DNA of 64,000 nucleotides from Kordia aestuariivivens (GCF_014397005.1 NZ_JACGWS010000005.1:248001-312000), one strand, 5' to 3'. Counted from the first letter of the stretch, positions 43,054-52,522 are shown. A program made the numbers and translations. The notes: a model not told the origin generated them from the sequence alone.

Positions 43054-44910
43054 TTATTTGTCTTCTACGAGGTCCAGTTCCACCTTTAGATTGTTAATAA
43101 TAAATTCTTGTCTATTAGGGGTATTTTTTCCCATGTAGAATTGTAATAATTCTTCAATGGAGGTTTCTTTATCTAACATTACTGGATCTAGGCGAATGTC
43201 TTCTCCTATGAAATGTTTGAATTCATCAGGTGAGATTTCTCCCAATCCTTTGAATCGTGTAATTTCAGGTTTTCCAGAAAGCTTATTTATGGCGGCTTGT
43301 TTTTCTGCTTGACTGTAACAGTAAAATGTTTCTTTTTTGTTTCTAACTCTAAATAGTGGTGTTTGCAAGATATACAAATGTCCTTCTTTGATCAATTCTG
43401 GAAAGAATTGTAGAAAAAAGGTAATGAGTAATAACCGAATGTGCATTCCATCGACATCGGCATCTGTTGCTATCACAATGTTGTTATAACGCAAGTCTGC
43501 CAAAGATTCTTCAATGTTTAAAGCAGCTTGCAATAGGTTGAATTCTTCGTTTTCATATACAATCTTTTTTGACATTGCATACGAATTCAATGGTTTTCCA
43601 CGCAAACTGAATACAGCTTGTGTATTTACATCTCGTGATTTTGTGATAGAACCCGAAGCCGAATCTCCCTCAGTAATGAATAAGGTAGATTCTAAACGTC
43701 TATCTTTTTTTATATCGCCCAAATGGACTCTGCAATCACGTAGTTTTTTGTTGTGTAAGTTTGATTTTTTAGCACGCTCTTTCGCTAATTTCCGAATTCC
43801 AGATAGTTCTTTGCGTTCGCGTTCTGCTTGCAGGATTTTGCGCTGCATACTATCGGCTACATCTGGGTTTTTGTGTAAATAGTTGTCTAAATATTTCCCA
43901 ACAAAATCATTGATGTAGGTACGAACTGTTGGTAAATTTCCACCCATTTCTGTAGAACCCAATTTAGTTTTTGTTTGCGATTCAAAAACTGGTTCCATTA
44001 CTTTGATACTGACCGCAGAAATGATTGATTTACGCACATCAGATGCTTCAAAACTTTTTCCGTAAAAGTCACGAATGGTTTTTACAATTGCTTCTCTAAA
44101 TGCTGCTTGATGCGTTCCACCTTGTGTGGTATGTTGTCCGTTTACAAACGAATGGTATTCCTCGCTGTATTGTGTTTTACTGTGTGTGATTGCTACTTCG
44201 ATATCATCACCTTCTAAGTGAATAATCGGATATAACATGTCATCTTTGTTATTGTTGTCTTCTAAAAGATCTTTTAAACCATTTTCAGAAAAGAATTTTT
44301 CTCCATTGAAAAGAATCGTCAATCCTCTATTTAGATATACATAGTTACGAAGCATTTTCGCAACATATTCTGTTCTGTATTTATAGTTTTTAAATATAGC
44401 TTCATCCGGAATGAACGTAACTTTTGTTCCACGTCTGCGAGAAGTTTCATCTAAAAATTCTTGATCAATTAGGTTTCCTTGTTCAAATTCCGCAGCACTC
44501 GATTTTCCATCACGAGAAGATTCTACCCTAAAATAAGAAGATAATGCGTTTACTGCTTTGGTACCAACTCCATTTAGTCCAACAGATTTTTTAAACGCTT
44601 TGGAATCGTACTTTCCTCCTGTGTTCATTTTGGAAACTACATCAACTACTTTCCCCAAAGGAATTCCACGACCGTAATCGCGCACGATCACTTTTGTTCC
44701 TTGAATGGAAACTTCAATCGTTTTTCCTGCGCCCATGACATATTCATCAATAGAATTGTCTAAAACTTCTTTGACAAGAATATAAATTCCATCATCTGCA
44801 GAAGAACCGTCACCTAATTTTCCGATATACATTCCAGGACGCATGCGGATATGCTCTTTCCAGTCAAGTGAACGTATGTTGTCTTCGGTATATTGTGTGT
44901 CTCCTGTCAT
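43054..44910 (-). CDS. parE: Topoisomerase IV subunit B (GyrB/ParE family)
   Basis: A 618-residue ATPase subunit. The GHKL ATPase opens with [10 protein letters not shown] and has [13 protein letters not shown] (Asn of the ATP site), GRGIPLGK and [14 protein letters not shown]. The Toprim domain has [10 protein letters not shown] and [18 protein letters not shown] (the acidic DxD binding Mg2+). Compared with E. coli GyrB (804 residues) it lacks the GyrB-specific insertion, as ParE does. Same strand and operon as parC. It starts 142 bp from the next gene's stop; a terminator at 44993 separates them. Confidence 0.94.
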   Translation of the reverse strand: MTGDTQYTEDNIRSLDWKEHIRMRPGMYIGKLGDGSSADDGIYILVKEVLDNSIDEYVMGAGKTIEVSIQGTKVIVRDYGRGIPLGKVVDVVSKMNTGGKYDSKAFKKSVGLNGVGTKAVNALSSYFRVESSRDGKSSAAEFEQGNLIDQEFLDETSRRRGTKVTFIPDEAIFKNYKYRTEYVAKMLRNYVYLNRGLTILFNGEKFFSENGLKDLLEDNNNKDDMLYPIIHLEGDDIEVAITHSKTQYSEEYHSFVNGQHTTQGGTHQAAFREAIVKTIRDFYGKSFEASDVRKSIISAVSIKVMEPVFESQTKTKLGSTEMGGNLPTVRTYINDFVGKYLDNYLHKNPDVADSMQRKILQAERERKELSGIRKLAKERAKKSNLHNKKLRDCRVHLGDIKKDRRLESTLFITEGDSASGSITKSRDVNTQAVFSLRGKPLNSYAMSKKIVYENEEFNLLQAALNIEESLADLRYNNIVIATDADVDGMHIRLLLITFFLQFFPELIKEGHLYILQTPLFRVRNKKETFYCYSQAEKQAAINKLSGKPEITRFKGLGEISPDEFKHFIGEDIRLDPVMLDKETSIEELLQFYMGKNTPNRQEFIINNLKVELDLVEDK

Positions 44911-44992
44911 TGATTGAGGTGCTATTAGGGTTGGATGCTAATATACTACATACCATCAAAAAATAAAACATGAACGACTGAAAATAATCAAC

Positions 44993-45028
44993 AAAAAGCG
45001 CAATATTTTTGTGAATATTGCGCTTTTT
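44993..45028 (-). terminator. Strong hairpin terminator
   Basis: A 15 bp perfect stem (AAAAAGCGCAATATT), 6 nt loop. It ends the transcript of the secreted-protein gene at 45053-45853 before parE; the T-runs on both sides make it able to work in both directions. Confidence 0.88.
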
Positions 45029-45052
45029 TAAATGATTTTTAATAATTGCCTT

Positions 45053-45853
45053 TTATTCTGACCAATAACGAAGCGTTACAACGATGAATCCATCATTTCC
45101 AACAAGGCTCGTATCTAAAGTTACCGTGCTACTTGAAGCACCATCAAAGTAGCCATCGTATGCATCAAAACGATATGTTCCAGCTGGTAAATTGAAGAAC
45201 AAGTTGAAATCGTAATAATCAGGATAAATATTCTCGCCAGTTGCTTGGTTTGTTGCTACATATCCTGGTAATGTTCCTGCTGGAACTGGTGCGCCTGTAC
45301 GTTCGTCCACTAATTCAACACGAACATTGTAGGTGATTGCCAACGATTTTAAAGCAGTTGCCTCCGTTTTGATTTCTTTTGCAAGTGCAATTTGATTGTT
45401 GAGTAATGCGCGGATTTCACGGATTAATTGACGCGCCGTATTTCTGTTGTTTTGCTGAATTTCCGTTGCTAGTAACGCACTTTTGTTACGAACGAAATCT
45501 TCATTTCCTTCAATGGTAGAAGCTTTACTTTGAATGCTACTAGGATCGATATTGCTGTTTCCTTGTGCAGCTTGCCCAATGTAATAAATTACTTCATCGC
45601 TATATTCTTCTACAACTTCCATACCTACATCCATAATTTGAAGATAAGTAGCTACATCTGCATTGACATTGTTGTTTACTAAATAATCAACAGTTAATAC
45701 TTTTAAAGCAGCTTTTACTCTTTTTGCTTCAATGCGAATGATTTCTGCGGAATCGAAAGTTTCGTCTAAGTTATCGATTACAGATTGTTGAGCATGCGTA
45801 TTCATAACGAATAGCATTAACAGTGCACTGAGTGCGTACGTAATTTTTTTCAT
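45053..45853 (-). CDS. Secreted two-domain protein of unknown function
   Basis: A 266-residue protein with a signal peptide (to THAQ, about residue 22). Residues 25-175 are all-helical, with many charged and Gln/Asn residues and a predicted coiled-coil. Residues 180-266 form a beta-sandwich (VRVELVDERTGAPVPAG, NLFFNLPAGTYRFDAYDGYF) like carboxypeptidase-regulatory or Ig-like domains. I do not recognise the family. It is monocistronic with its own terminator and lies between parE and ychF. Probably periplasmic or surface exposed. Confidence 0.8.
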   Translation of the reverse strand: MKKITYALSALLMLFVMNTHAQQSVIDNLDETFDSAEIIRIEAKRVKAALKVLTVDYLVNNNVNADVATYLQIMDVGMEVVEEYSDEVIYYIGQAAQGNSNIDPSSIQSKASTIEGNEDFVRNKSALLATEIQQNNRNTARQLIREIRALLNNQIALAKEIKTEATALKSLAITYNVRVELVDERTGAPVPAGTLPGYVATNQATGENIYPDYYDFNLFFNLPAGTYRFDAYDGYFDGASSSTVTLDTSLVGNDGFIVVTLRYWSE

Positions 45854-46014
45854 GATAATTTAATTTATTTGGTTACCATGTTAAGTTACGAACGGAATGT
45901 GTCTAAATGTTTACTGTTATAGTATAAAAATTTTAATGTTTAATCGTACTTTTTTAAGCATTAATGAAGGAAATGAAATACAAAAATTTTAGCTAAGTAT
46001 TTGTTTATAAGCAA

Positions 46015-46036
46015 AAAGCGAACCGAAGTTCGCTTT
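46015..46036 (-). terminator. UUCG-type hairpin terminator after ychF
   Basis: A 9 bp perfect stem AAAGCGAAC with a CGAA loop (TTCG on the minus strand) and a T-run; same family as the hairpins at 13267 and 48701. Confidence 0.85.
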
Positions 46037-46076
46037 GTATTTTATTAGTATAAGTAAGGTATTTCTAAAGAAAAAA

Positions 46077-47168
46077 TTACACGTTAAAAAGAAAATGCAT
46101 TACATCTCCATCATTTACAACATAAGCTTTTCCTTCAACAGAAAGCTTTCCAGCTTCTTTTACTTTTGCTTCACTTCCATAAGTTACATAGTCATCATAT
46201 TTGATTACTTCCGCACGAATGAATCCTTTTTCAAAGTCTGTATGAATAACTCCAGCTGCTTGTGGCGCCGTTGCACCAATAGGAATCGTCCAAGCGCGAA
46301 CTTCTTTTACACCAGCTGTAAAGTAGGTTTGTAGATCTAATAATTTATACGTGGAACGAATTAAACGAGAAACACCTGCTTCTTCTAATCCGATATCTTC
46401 TAAGAATAATTGACGTTCTTCATAGTCTTCCAATTCAGCAATATCCGCTTCAGTTCCAACAGCTAATACAATGATTTCAGCATCTTCGTCTTTTATTGCT
46501 TCTTTTACTTTGTCAACATACGCATTTCCAGATTTAGCCGAAGCTTCATCCACATTACATACATATAAGATTGGTTTTGCTGTTAATAATTGAAAACCTT
46601 TCATCAATTCTGCTTCATCATCCGAAACTTCAACAGCTCTTGCAGAAATTCCTTGTTCTAAAGCTAGTTTAAATTTTACAAGTACAGCTTCTTCTTTTTG
46701 CGCTTCTTTATTTCCTGTTCTTGCAGCTCTTTTGACTTTTTCTAAGCGCTTTTCAACCGTTTCTAAGTCTTTTAATTGTAGTTCAATATCAATCGTTTCT
46801 TTATCGCGAATTGGATCTACGGTTTCGTCAACATGAATAATATTATCGTTATCAAAACAACGCAAAACGTGCATGATGGCGTTACACTCACGAATGTTTC
46901 CAAGAAACTGATTTCCCAATCCTTCACCTTTACTAGCTCCACGAACCAATCCGGCAATATCCACGATTTCAACCGTTGCTGGCATCACTCGTTCAGGCTT
47001 TACCAATTCTTCTAACTTTTCAATTCGTGCATCTGGCACATTTACTACACCTAAATTTGGCTCAATGGTACAAAATGGAAAGTTTGCACTTTGTGCCTTC
47101 GCATTCGATAAACAGTTAAATAAGGTTGATTTTCCAACATTTGGTAATCCTACAATTCCAGCTTTCAT
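46077..47168 (-). CDS. ychF: Redox-regulated ATPase YchF (OLA1-like)
   Basis: A 363-residue protein of the Obg-related YchF family. The P-loop GLPNVGKSTLFN is at residues 6-17, NFPFCTIEPN is typical of YchF switch I, and DIAGLVRGASKGEGLGN contains G3. The C-terminal TGS-like domain ends with HTDFEKGFIRAEVI..GKAYVVNDGDVMHF. YchF prefers ATP over GTP and affects translation and oxidative-stress response. One of the most widely conserved proteins. Single-gene transcript with a UUCG terminator just downstream. Confidence 0.96.
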   Translation of the reverse strand: MKAGIVGLPNVGKSTLFNCLSNAKAQSANFPFCTIEPNLGVVNVPDARIEKLEELVKPERVMPATVEIVDIAGLVRGASKGEGLGNQFLGNIRECNAIMHVLRCFDNDNIIHVDETVDPIRDKETIDIELQLKDLETVEKRLEKVKRAARTGNKEAQKEEAVLVKFKLALEQGISARAVEVSDDEAELMKGFQLLTAKPILYVCNVDEASAKSGNAYVDKVKEAIKDEDAEIIVLAVGTEADIAELEDYEERQLFLEDIGLEEAGVSRLIRSTYKLLDLQTYFTAGVKEVRAWTIPIGATAPQAAGVIHTDFEKGFIRAEVIKYDDYVTYGSEAKVKEAGKLSVEGKAYVVNDGDVMHFLFNV

Positions 47169-47317
47169 GTCTTAATTTTGATAAAAAAATTTCGTGGTGC
47201 AAATATAGTATTTATGTGTAGATATTATAATTTTATTTTGGATAGACTTTTTGGGCGTTTTTGACTTGTTCAGACCTGTTAGATTTTTGGATATGGTAGA
47301 CAGATTCAAGCATATTT

Positions 47318-47761
47318 CTATGTTCCTGAAAAAACTGTTATTGCAAGAGTTTTACCAATAATTGGTTTAATAACTATGTGTCCAAAACTAAATACAAGTT
47401 TGCATTCTTTTTCAGAAACAAAATAAAGGTCCAATTTCCCTTTGTCATCTGTTTTTAATTCAAAAATTGGTGATGAAAGAACATATTCAATATAATCATA
47501 GCCATCAACTTTTTTTATTCTACCCAAAGGTCGATTATCATAAACTCGTATGGTTTCTTGTTTTGGTAAAAGATCCTTTGATACTACCAATACACTTATA
47601 TGGAAAGCTTCATCATCAACATAATTACGTGTTTCAGATTTGTATGATTTAATTTCTTTTCCAATGAAACTAATAGTTTCCGAAGCATTTTGACGGTAAG
47701 AACTTTTACAAGCCGTAAAACAAATTATAAATGTTATAAAAGTTAGTAATTGATTTTTCAT
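47318..47761 (-). CDS. Lipoprotein of unknown function
   Basis: A 147-residue protein with lipobox FTACKSS (Cys18). The mature part is a small beta-rich domain with YDNRPLGRIKKVDGYDYIEYVLSSPIFEL. No recognisable domain. It lies 15 bp downstream of the GNAT acetyltransferase gene on the same strand, probably in a two-gene operon. Confidence 0.72.
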   Translation of the reverse strand: MKNQLLTFITFIICFTACKSSYRQNASETISFIGKEIKSYKSETRNYVDDEAFHISVLVVSKDLLPKQETIRVYDNRPLGRIKKVDGYDYIEYVLSSPIFELKTDDKGKLDLYFVSEKECKLVFSFGHIVIKPIIGKTLAITVFSGT

Positions 47762-47776
47762 AATGTAACATTACGT

Positions 47777-48325
47777 TTATTTTCGTTCATCCATTTCCAA
47801 TATGGAATATTCAAAACAGTCTGACCAACCCGATTTTAAAGGCAATACTTCTCTTCCACGACCTTCTCGGATCATTCCAACTTTTTCAAGCACTTTGATG
47901 GAACCTATATTATGGACAGAACATCCAGCTTCTATTCGGTGTAATTTGAGTGTTTCAAATCCAAAATCTAGTATTGCTTTTACAGCTTCTGTTGCAAAAC
48001 CTTTTTTCCAAAATTTCGGATGAATTTTATACCAAATTTCTGCCCTTTTGTATTTTTTATTTCCAAGCTTGAACCCAAATAAACCTATGAATTCTCCATT
48101 TGATGTATGTTCAATTGCAAAAATGTAATTCTCAATTTCGCTTTGTTGTTGATCAGCAATCCAACCTTGGACTATTTTGTTCGTTTCTGAAATGTTTGTT
48201 GGAATTCCCAATGTATTGTATGCATCTACTTCAGGAAAAGAATGCAATTCATGAACCGAATTCAAATCTGATGACTTAATCAATCTTAAGGTAAGTCTTT
48301 CTGTTACTATTTCGAGTTTTGTCAT
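47777..48325 (-). CDS. GNAT-family N-acetyltransferase (RimJ/RimL type)
   Basis: About 182 residues from ATG 48325; the frame is open to 48379, but the extra residues are unlike the family. LEIVTERLTLRLIKSSDLN is the usual start. The acetyl-CoA site is in EIWYKIHPKFWKKGFATEAVKAILDFGFETLKLHRIEAGC (Q/R-x-x-G-x-G/A type), followed by NIGSIKVLEKVGM. It likely acetylates an amine, on a ribosomal protein N-terminus or a small molecule; substrate unknown. The following gene on its strand is a small lipoprotein. Confidence 0.87.
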   Translation of the reverse strand: MTKLEIVTERLTLRLIKSSDLNSVHELHSFPEVDAYNTLGIPTNISETNKIVQGWIADQQQSEIENYIFAIEHTSNGEFIGLFGFKLGNKKYKRAEIWYKIHPKFWKKGFATEAVKAILDFGFETLKLHRIEAGCSVHNIGSIKVLEKVGMIREGRGREVLPLKSGWSDCFEYSILEMDERK

Positions 48326-48373
48326 TATTGGCAATTGTTCACAATATATTCTTGAAACAACCGAAACTACTCG

Positions 48374-48443
48374 TTTCAAAATTCAAATCAAAATCATCAA
48401 GGATTATTTTAGAGAAATCATTTTTAATTAAAAATTTCAATAT
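48374..48443. repeat. Direct repeat, left copy, flanking the RiPP-like gene
   Basis: TTTCAAAATTCAAAT followed by CATCAA-GATTATTTT and a T-rich tail. It matches 48749-48811 closely, with one 5 bp insertion and a few substitutions. Confidence 0.6.
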
Positions 48444-48504
48444 GTATTGGGTAACGATTTTCTACTCTTTGAACTCTACTACATAACTCATAAAATTTTA
48501 TATC

Positions 48505-48684
48505 ATGAAAAAAAAGAATCTTAGATCTTTAAATCTAAACAAAAGAAATATTTCAATTTTAGATGCTCATAAAGTTTCTGGTGGAGCCATTAATCACTCA
48601 ACCGTAGGACCTTGTTATCCTTCTTACAACTGTCCGCCACCACCTCCAGAAAAAAGTAAACGTACAAATCCATGTGAAATATAA
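48505..48684 (+). CDS. Small RiPP precursor-like peptide (class I lanthipeptide type leader)
   Basis: A 59-residue open frame. The leader MKKKNLRSLNLNKRNIS shares 12 of 17 positions with the peptide at 13299-13442 on the other strand; the VSGGA that follows is a possible cleavage region. The core is proline-rich with Cys37, Cys43 and Cys57, a run of five Pro (44-48) and Ser/Thr residues that could be dehydrated. It ends in a UUCG terminator. No modification enzymes or transporter are nearby. Databases tend to label such Flavobacteriia peptides class I lanthipeptide precursors (recollection). Alternatively an unmodified small secreted peptide. Confidence 0.75.
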   Translation: MKKKNLRSLNLNKRNISILDAHKVSGGAINHSTVGPCYPSYNCPPPPPEKSKRTNPCEI

Positions 48685-48700
48685 CATTACTTTTCATGCA

Positions 48701-48722
48701 ACAGCGAACTTCGGTTCGCTGT
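48701..48722 (+). terminator. UUCG-type hairpin terminator after the second RiPP-like gene
   Basis: A 9 bp stem ACAGCGAAC with a TTCG loop and CTTTT after it, 16 bp past the peptide stop. Confidence 0.85.
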
Positions 48723-48748
48723 TCTTTTGATAATTCCTAATTTGTTTG

Positions 48749-48811
48749 TTTCAAAATTCAAATCATCAAAAATTATTTTGTAAAAGTCACTTTTAAATTT
48801 AAAGTTCAACA
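48749..48811. repeat. Direct repeat, right copy, flanking the RiPP-like gene
   Basis: See the left copy at 48374-48443; same orientation, about 375 bp apart. Confidence 0.6.
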
Positions 48812-48920
48812 TTTATAATTTAACATTAAAAACACTCTTTTTTGTTAAATACGGGATTCCCGTTTTGAATTGGATAGTAAATAGTTGATTTTTGCATTTC
48901 AAACCAACCAAATTTAGCAA

Positions 48921-51446
48921 ATGTCTCAATTTATAAAGCTTGTTTTTTTAGTTCTTTTTTCGAGTGTTTTCACAGTAAGTGCTCAACAAAAAACATCACT
49001 TTCGTACTATGTACCACAAGGAGTTACGTATAACCAAAACATTCCAACACCACAAAGCGTGATTGGTCATGAAGTTGGAAAATGGCACGTAACACATGAT
49101 AAATTAGTCATGTACATGAAAGTACTTGCAAATAGTTCTGATCGAATTACCTTGGAAGATCGCGGAAAAACCTTTGAAGATCGTCCATTATTATTATTAA
49201 CGATTACTTCGCCTAAAAATCATCAAAATATAGAGACGATTCGAAAAAATCATGTTTCATTAACGGAAACGAGCGGACAAAACGCAGATGTTTCCAATAT
49301 GCCAATTGTGGTGTATCAAGGATTTTCCATTCATGGAAATGAAGCTAGCGGAAGTAATGCAGCGTTGCTGCTTGCATATCATTTGGCTGCAGCCGAAGGA
49401 ACTCAGATTGATAATTTGCTAGAAAATACCGTTGTTTTATTAGATCCATCGTTTAATCCTGATGGTTTACAGCGATTTGCGGGTTGGGTAAATATGCATA
49501 AAAGCGAACATTTGATTACCGATCCGAACGATAGAGAGTTTGCCGAAGCTTGGCCACGCGGACGCACGAATCATTATTGGTTTGACATGAATAGAGATTG
49601 GTTGCCTGTGCAATTGCCAGAATCGAGAGCGCGGATTAAATCGTTTCACCAATGGATGCCGAATATTTTGACAGATCATCACGAAATGGGTTCCAATTCG
49701 TCGTTTTTCTTTCAACCAGGAATTCCTTCGCGAACACATCCATTAACACCACAAATGAATCAAGATTTAACGAAAGAAATTGCAACCTATCACGCAAAAG
49801 CTTTTGACAAAATCGGTTCCTTATATTATACAGAAGAAAGTTTTGACGATTTTTATTATGGAAAAGGTTCTACGTTTCCAGATATTAATGGAAGTATCGG
49901 AATTTTATTTGAACAAGGAAGCGCACGCGGACACGTTCAGGAAAGTGAAAATGGTTTGATTACTTTTCCATTTGCGATTCGCAATCAATTTACAGCCGCT
50001 TTGTCTACCCTAGAAGCTGCTCAAAACATGCGAACGTCTATTTTAAAGTATCAGCAACAATTTTATAAAGATGCAAAACGCGAAGCAACTTCAAATTCCT
50101 CGAAAGCGATTGTTTTTGGAGATGAAAAAGATATTGCAAAAACGTATCATTTTGCAGAGATGTTGCAACGACACCAAATTACGTTTCATGAAGTAAAAAA
50201 TGATTTTACACAGAACGGAAAAACGTATAAAAAAGGTGCAAGTTTTATTGTTCCAACCAATCAACGTCAAAGCCGATTGATTAAAGCAATGTTTGAGAAA
50301 CGCACGAAATTTCAAGATAGTTTGTTTTATGATGTTTCTGCGTGGACATTACCCTTAGCGTTCAATTTGTCGCACGATGAATTGGGTTCTATTTCAAATG
50401 CAGGAAACAAAGTTACGGACTTAAAAGCGCCAAGCGGAATCGTTAATGGACGTGGAAATTATGCGTATTTGTTTGAATGGAATGAATATTATTCACCAAA
50501 AGCATTAGCACTCATTAAAGCGAAAGGATTGCGCGCAAAAGTTGCCATGAAACCGTTTACACTTGAAGGTGTAAATTATGATTACGGAACAATTATGATT
50601 CCTGCGCAAAATCAACGATTAGATGCGCAACAAATGAAAAAGTTTTTAACGTATGTTGCCAACAAAAGTCACTTGAATATTACCGCAGTTTCTTCTGGTT
50701 TAACCGAAGGAATCGATTTGGGAAGTAATAATTTTAAAGCGATCAAACAACCAAAAATTGCAATGCTAATTGGCGATAATATCAATTCGTATGATGCTGG
50801 AGAAATTTGGCATTTGTTCGATCAACGGTATGAAATTCCATTGACAAAACTTGATGTTCGCAATTTTGGTCGAATGAACATAGATAAATACACACATATT
50901 ATTTTACCAAATGTTTCTTCGCTATCGAGAGAACACACCAGTAAATTGAAAACTTGGGTGAAAAGTGGCGGAACGATTATTGGATATCGCAATGCAAGTC
51001 GTTTTTTAAGCGATAAAAAATTCATTACACTCGATTTTAAAAAGACAGAGCTTGATGCAAAAAATGTTTCGTTTGAAGACAGAAGAAATCACAATGGTGC
51101 ACAAGTGATTGGTGGTGCAATTTTTAATACAAAAATCGATCGTTCACATCCGATCAACTTTGGCTATTTACAAGACGAATTGCCAATGTTTAGAAACACT
51201 ACGTTATTCATCACGCCCAATGAAAAAAGCTATAATAATCCTATTCAGTACACAGATAATCCATTGTTAAGCGGATATATTTCAGAGGAAAATTTAGAAA
51301 ATTTAAAAAATACCGTTCCGTTTCAAACTTCTAGAATGGGAAGCGGACGCGTGATTGTTTTTACAGACAACACTAACTTTAGAGCCTTTTGGTACGGAAC
51401 GAATAAGTTGTTGATGAATGCAATTTTCTTTTCGGATATGATGTAA
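48921..51446 (+). CDS. Secreted M14-family zinc carboxypeptidase with C-terminal amidotransferase-like domain
   Basis: An 841-residue exported enzyme. Signal peptide to about residue 21 (TVSAQ). The M14 catalytic domain has the zinc motif SIHGNEASG (His138, Glu141), DPSFNPDGLQRF and LTDHHEMGSNSSFF (third ligand) and ILFEQGSARGH, a candidate catalytic Glu. The C-terminal third (about 610-841) resembles a class I glutamine-amidotransferase-like fold (AMLIGDNINSYDAGEIWHLFDQRY, THIILPNV), as in other Bacteroidota M14 proteins. It likely digests extracellular peptides. Monocistronic; a tandem 7 bp repeat follows the stop. Confidence 0.9.
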   Translation: MSQFIKLVFLVLFSSVFTVSAQQKTSLSYYVPQGVTYNQNIPTPQSVIGHEVGKWHVTHDKLVMYMKVLANSSDRITLEDRGKTFEDRPLLLLTITSPKNHQNIETIRKNHVSLTETSGQNADVSNMPIVVYQGFSIHGNEASGSNAALLLAYHLAAAEGTQIDNLLENTVVLLDPSFNPDGLQRFAGWVNMHKSEHLITDPNDREFAEAWPRGRTNHYWFDMNRDWLPVQLPESRARIKSFHQWMPNILTDHHEMGSNSSFFFQPGIPSRTHPLTPQMNQDLTKEIATYHAKAFDKIGSLYYTEESFDDFYYGKGSTFPDINGSIGILFEQGSARGHVQESENGLITFPFAIRNQFTAALSTLEAAQNMRTSILKYQQQFYKDAKREATSNSSKAIVFGDEKDIAKTYHFAEMLQRHQITFHEVKNDFTQNGKTYKKGASFIVPTNQRQSRLIKAMFEKRTKFQDSLFYDVSAWTLPLAFNLSHDELGSISNAGNKVTDLKAPSGIVNGRGNYAYLFEWNEYYSPKALALIKAKGLRAKVAMKPFTLEGVNYDYGTIMIPAQNQRLDAQQMKKFLTYVANKSHLNITAVSSGLTEGIDLGSNNFKAIKQPKIAMLIGDNINSYDAGEIWHLFDQRYEIPLTKLDVRNFGRMNIDKYTHIILPNVSSLSREHTSKLKTWVKSGGTIIGYRNASRFLSDKKFITLDFKKTELDAKNVSFEDRRNHNGAQVIGGAIFNTKIDRSHPINFGYLQDELPMFRNTTLFITPNEKSYNNPIQYTDNPLLSGYISEENLENLKNTVPFQTSRMGSGRVIVFTDNTNFRAFWYGTNKLLMNAIFFSDMM

Positions 51447-51450
51447 ATCT

Positions 51451-51476
51451 AGTTATGAGTTATGAGTTATGAGTTA
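51451..51476. repeat. Tandem 7 bp repeat (AGTTATG, 3.7 copies)
   Basis: Perfect tandem units immediately after the M14 stop; a related 8 bp repeat is at 52447. Confidence 0.8.
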
Positions 51477-51508
51477 AATTAAACATTTAGCATTTAAAAT
51501 CTATATGT

Positions 51509-51843
51509 TTACGAAACCTTTAAACCATTTGGGATTTTTGCAGAAGGTTGCATTAAAATGACATCATCGCCATCAACTGCACCCATTACTAGACATTCTG
51601 AAAAGAAGTTCGCAATTTGTTTTTTGGAAAGTTAACGACAGCCATAATTTGTTTGCCAATTAATTCTTCTATTGTGTAGCGTTTGGTAATTTGCGCAGAT
51701 GATTTACGAATTCCGATTTCCTTTCCAAAGTCAATTGTGAGTTGATATGATGGTTTTCTGGCTTTTGGAAAATCGTTCACTTCGATAATAGTTCCAATGC
51801 GCATGTCTACTTTTTCAAAATCGTTCCAAGTTAAATCTCCCAT
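51509..51843 (-). pseudogene. csaA: CsaA-like tRNA-binding (OB-fold) protein gene with a -1 frameshift
   Basis: Reading from ATG 51843 gives a normal CsaA start ([38 protein letters not shown]) up to VVNFPKN, then runs into a stop at 51589 (84 residues). One extra A in the homopolymer at 51620-51625 (six T on the plus strand) restores the CsaA C-terminus: [10 protein letters not shown], then [19 protein letters not shown], ending at 51509, for 111 residues, the normal length. So this is a frameshift in an otherwise intact gene, a true mutation or a homopolymer sequencing error. The protein family binds tRNA or acts as an export chaperone. Confidence 0.85.
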
Positions 51844-51888
51844 TGTATTTTTTTGAGTAAATTTACCCTTTTAAAAACAATATTTCAA

Positions 51889-52446
51889 ATGGCACTTACA
51901 CCTTCAAATATGCTTCCTTTGGGAACAACAGCTCCAAGTTTCACTTTAATTGATACAATTACGGACAAACCAATTTCATTAGAACATACAAAAGGAACAC
52001 ACGGAACGGTTGTTATGTTTATTTGCAATCATTGTCCGTTTGTGATTCATGTAAATGAAGGAATTGTAAAATTAGCCAACGATTATCAAGCGAAAGGAAT
52101 TGGTTTTGTTGCAATTTCGAGTAATGATGTTGTCAATTATCCCGCGGATGCGCCATATTTAATGAAACTGAACGCACAGAAACATCAATTCCCGTTTCCA
52201 TATTTGTATGATGAAACACAGGAAGTTGCCAAATCGTATGATGCAGCTTGCACACCTGATTTTTATATTTTTGATAATGATTCGAAATTAGTATATAGAG
52301 GACAATTAGATGATTCGCGTCCAAATAACGGAATTCCTGTTACTGGAAATGATATTCGTACCGCTTTAGATGCGTTACTGAATGGAGAAAAAATCTCAGA
52401 AAGTCAAAAACCTAGTATTGGTTGTGGAATTAAGTGGATTCAGTAG
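51889..52446 (+). CDS. Thioredoxin-like (AhpC/TSA) protein with CxxC
   Basis: About 185 residues from ATG 51889; upstream in-frame codons from 51853 are not conserved-looking. The thioredoxin fold has VVMFICNHCPFVIHVNEG with a CNHC active site, GIGFVAISSNDV and AACTPDFYIFDNDSKLVYRGQLDDSRP, the usual cis-Pro segment. No signal peptide, so it is a cytoplasmic peroxiredoxin-like or thiol oxidoreductase. Divergent from the csaA-like gene by 45 bp. An 8 bp tandem repeat follows its stop. Confidence 0.9.
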   Translation: MALTPSNMLPLGTTAPSFTLIDTITDKPISLEHTKGTHGTVVMFICNHCPFVIHVNEGIVKLANDYQAKGIGFVAISSNDVVNYPADAPYLMKLNAQKHQFPFPYLYDETQEVAKSYDAACTPDFYIFDNDSKLVYRGQLDDSRPNNGIPVTGNDIRTALDALLNGEKISESQKPSIGCGIKWIQ

Positions 52447-52486
52447 GAGTTTATGAGTTTATGAGTTTATGAGTTTATGAGTTTAT
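52447..52486. repeat. Tandem 8 bp repeat (GAGTTTAT, 5 perfect copies)
   Basis: Five identical units directly after the stop of the thioredoxin-like gene; slippage-prone, not coding. Confidence 0.9.
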
Positions 52487-52522
52487 GAAAAAAATAATTC
52501 TTTAGTTTATAACTAATCACCT

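Noticed and set aside
52447-52486. Five GAGTTTAT units as a CRISPR array
   Set aside because: Units are 8 bp with no spacers; simple tandem repeat.
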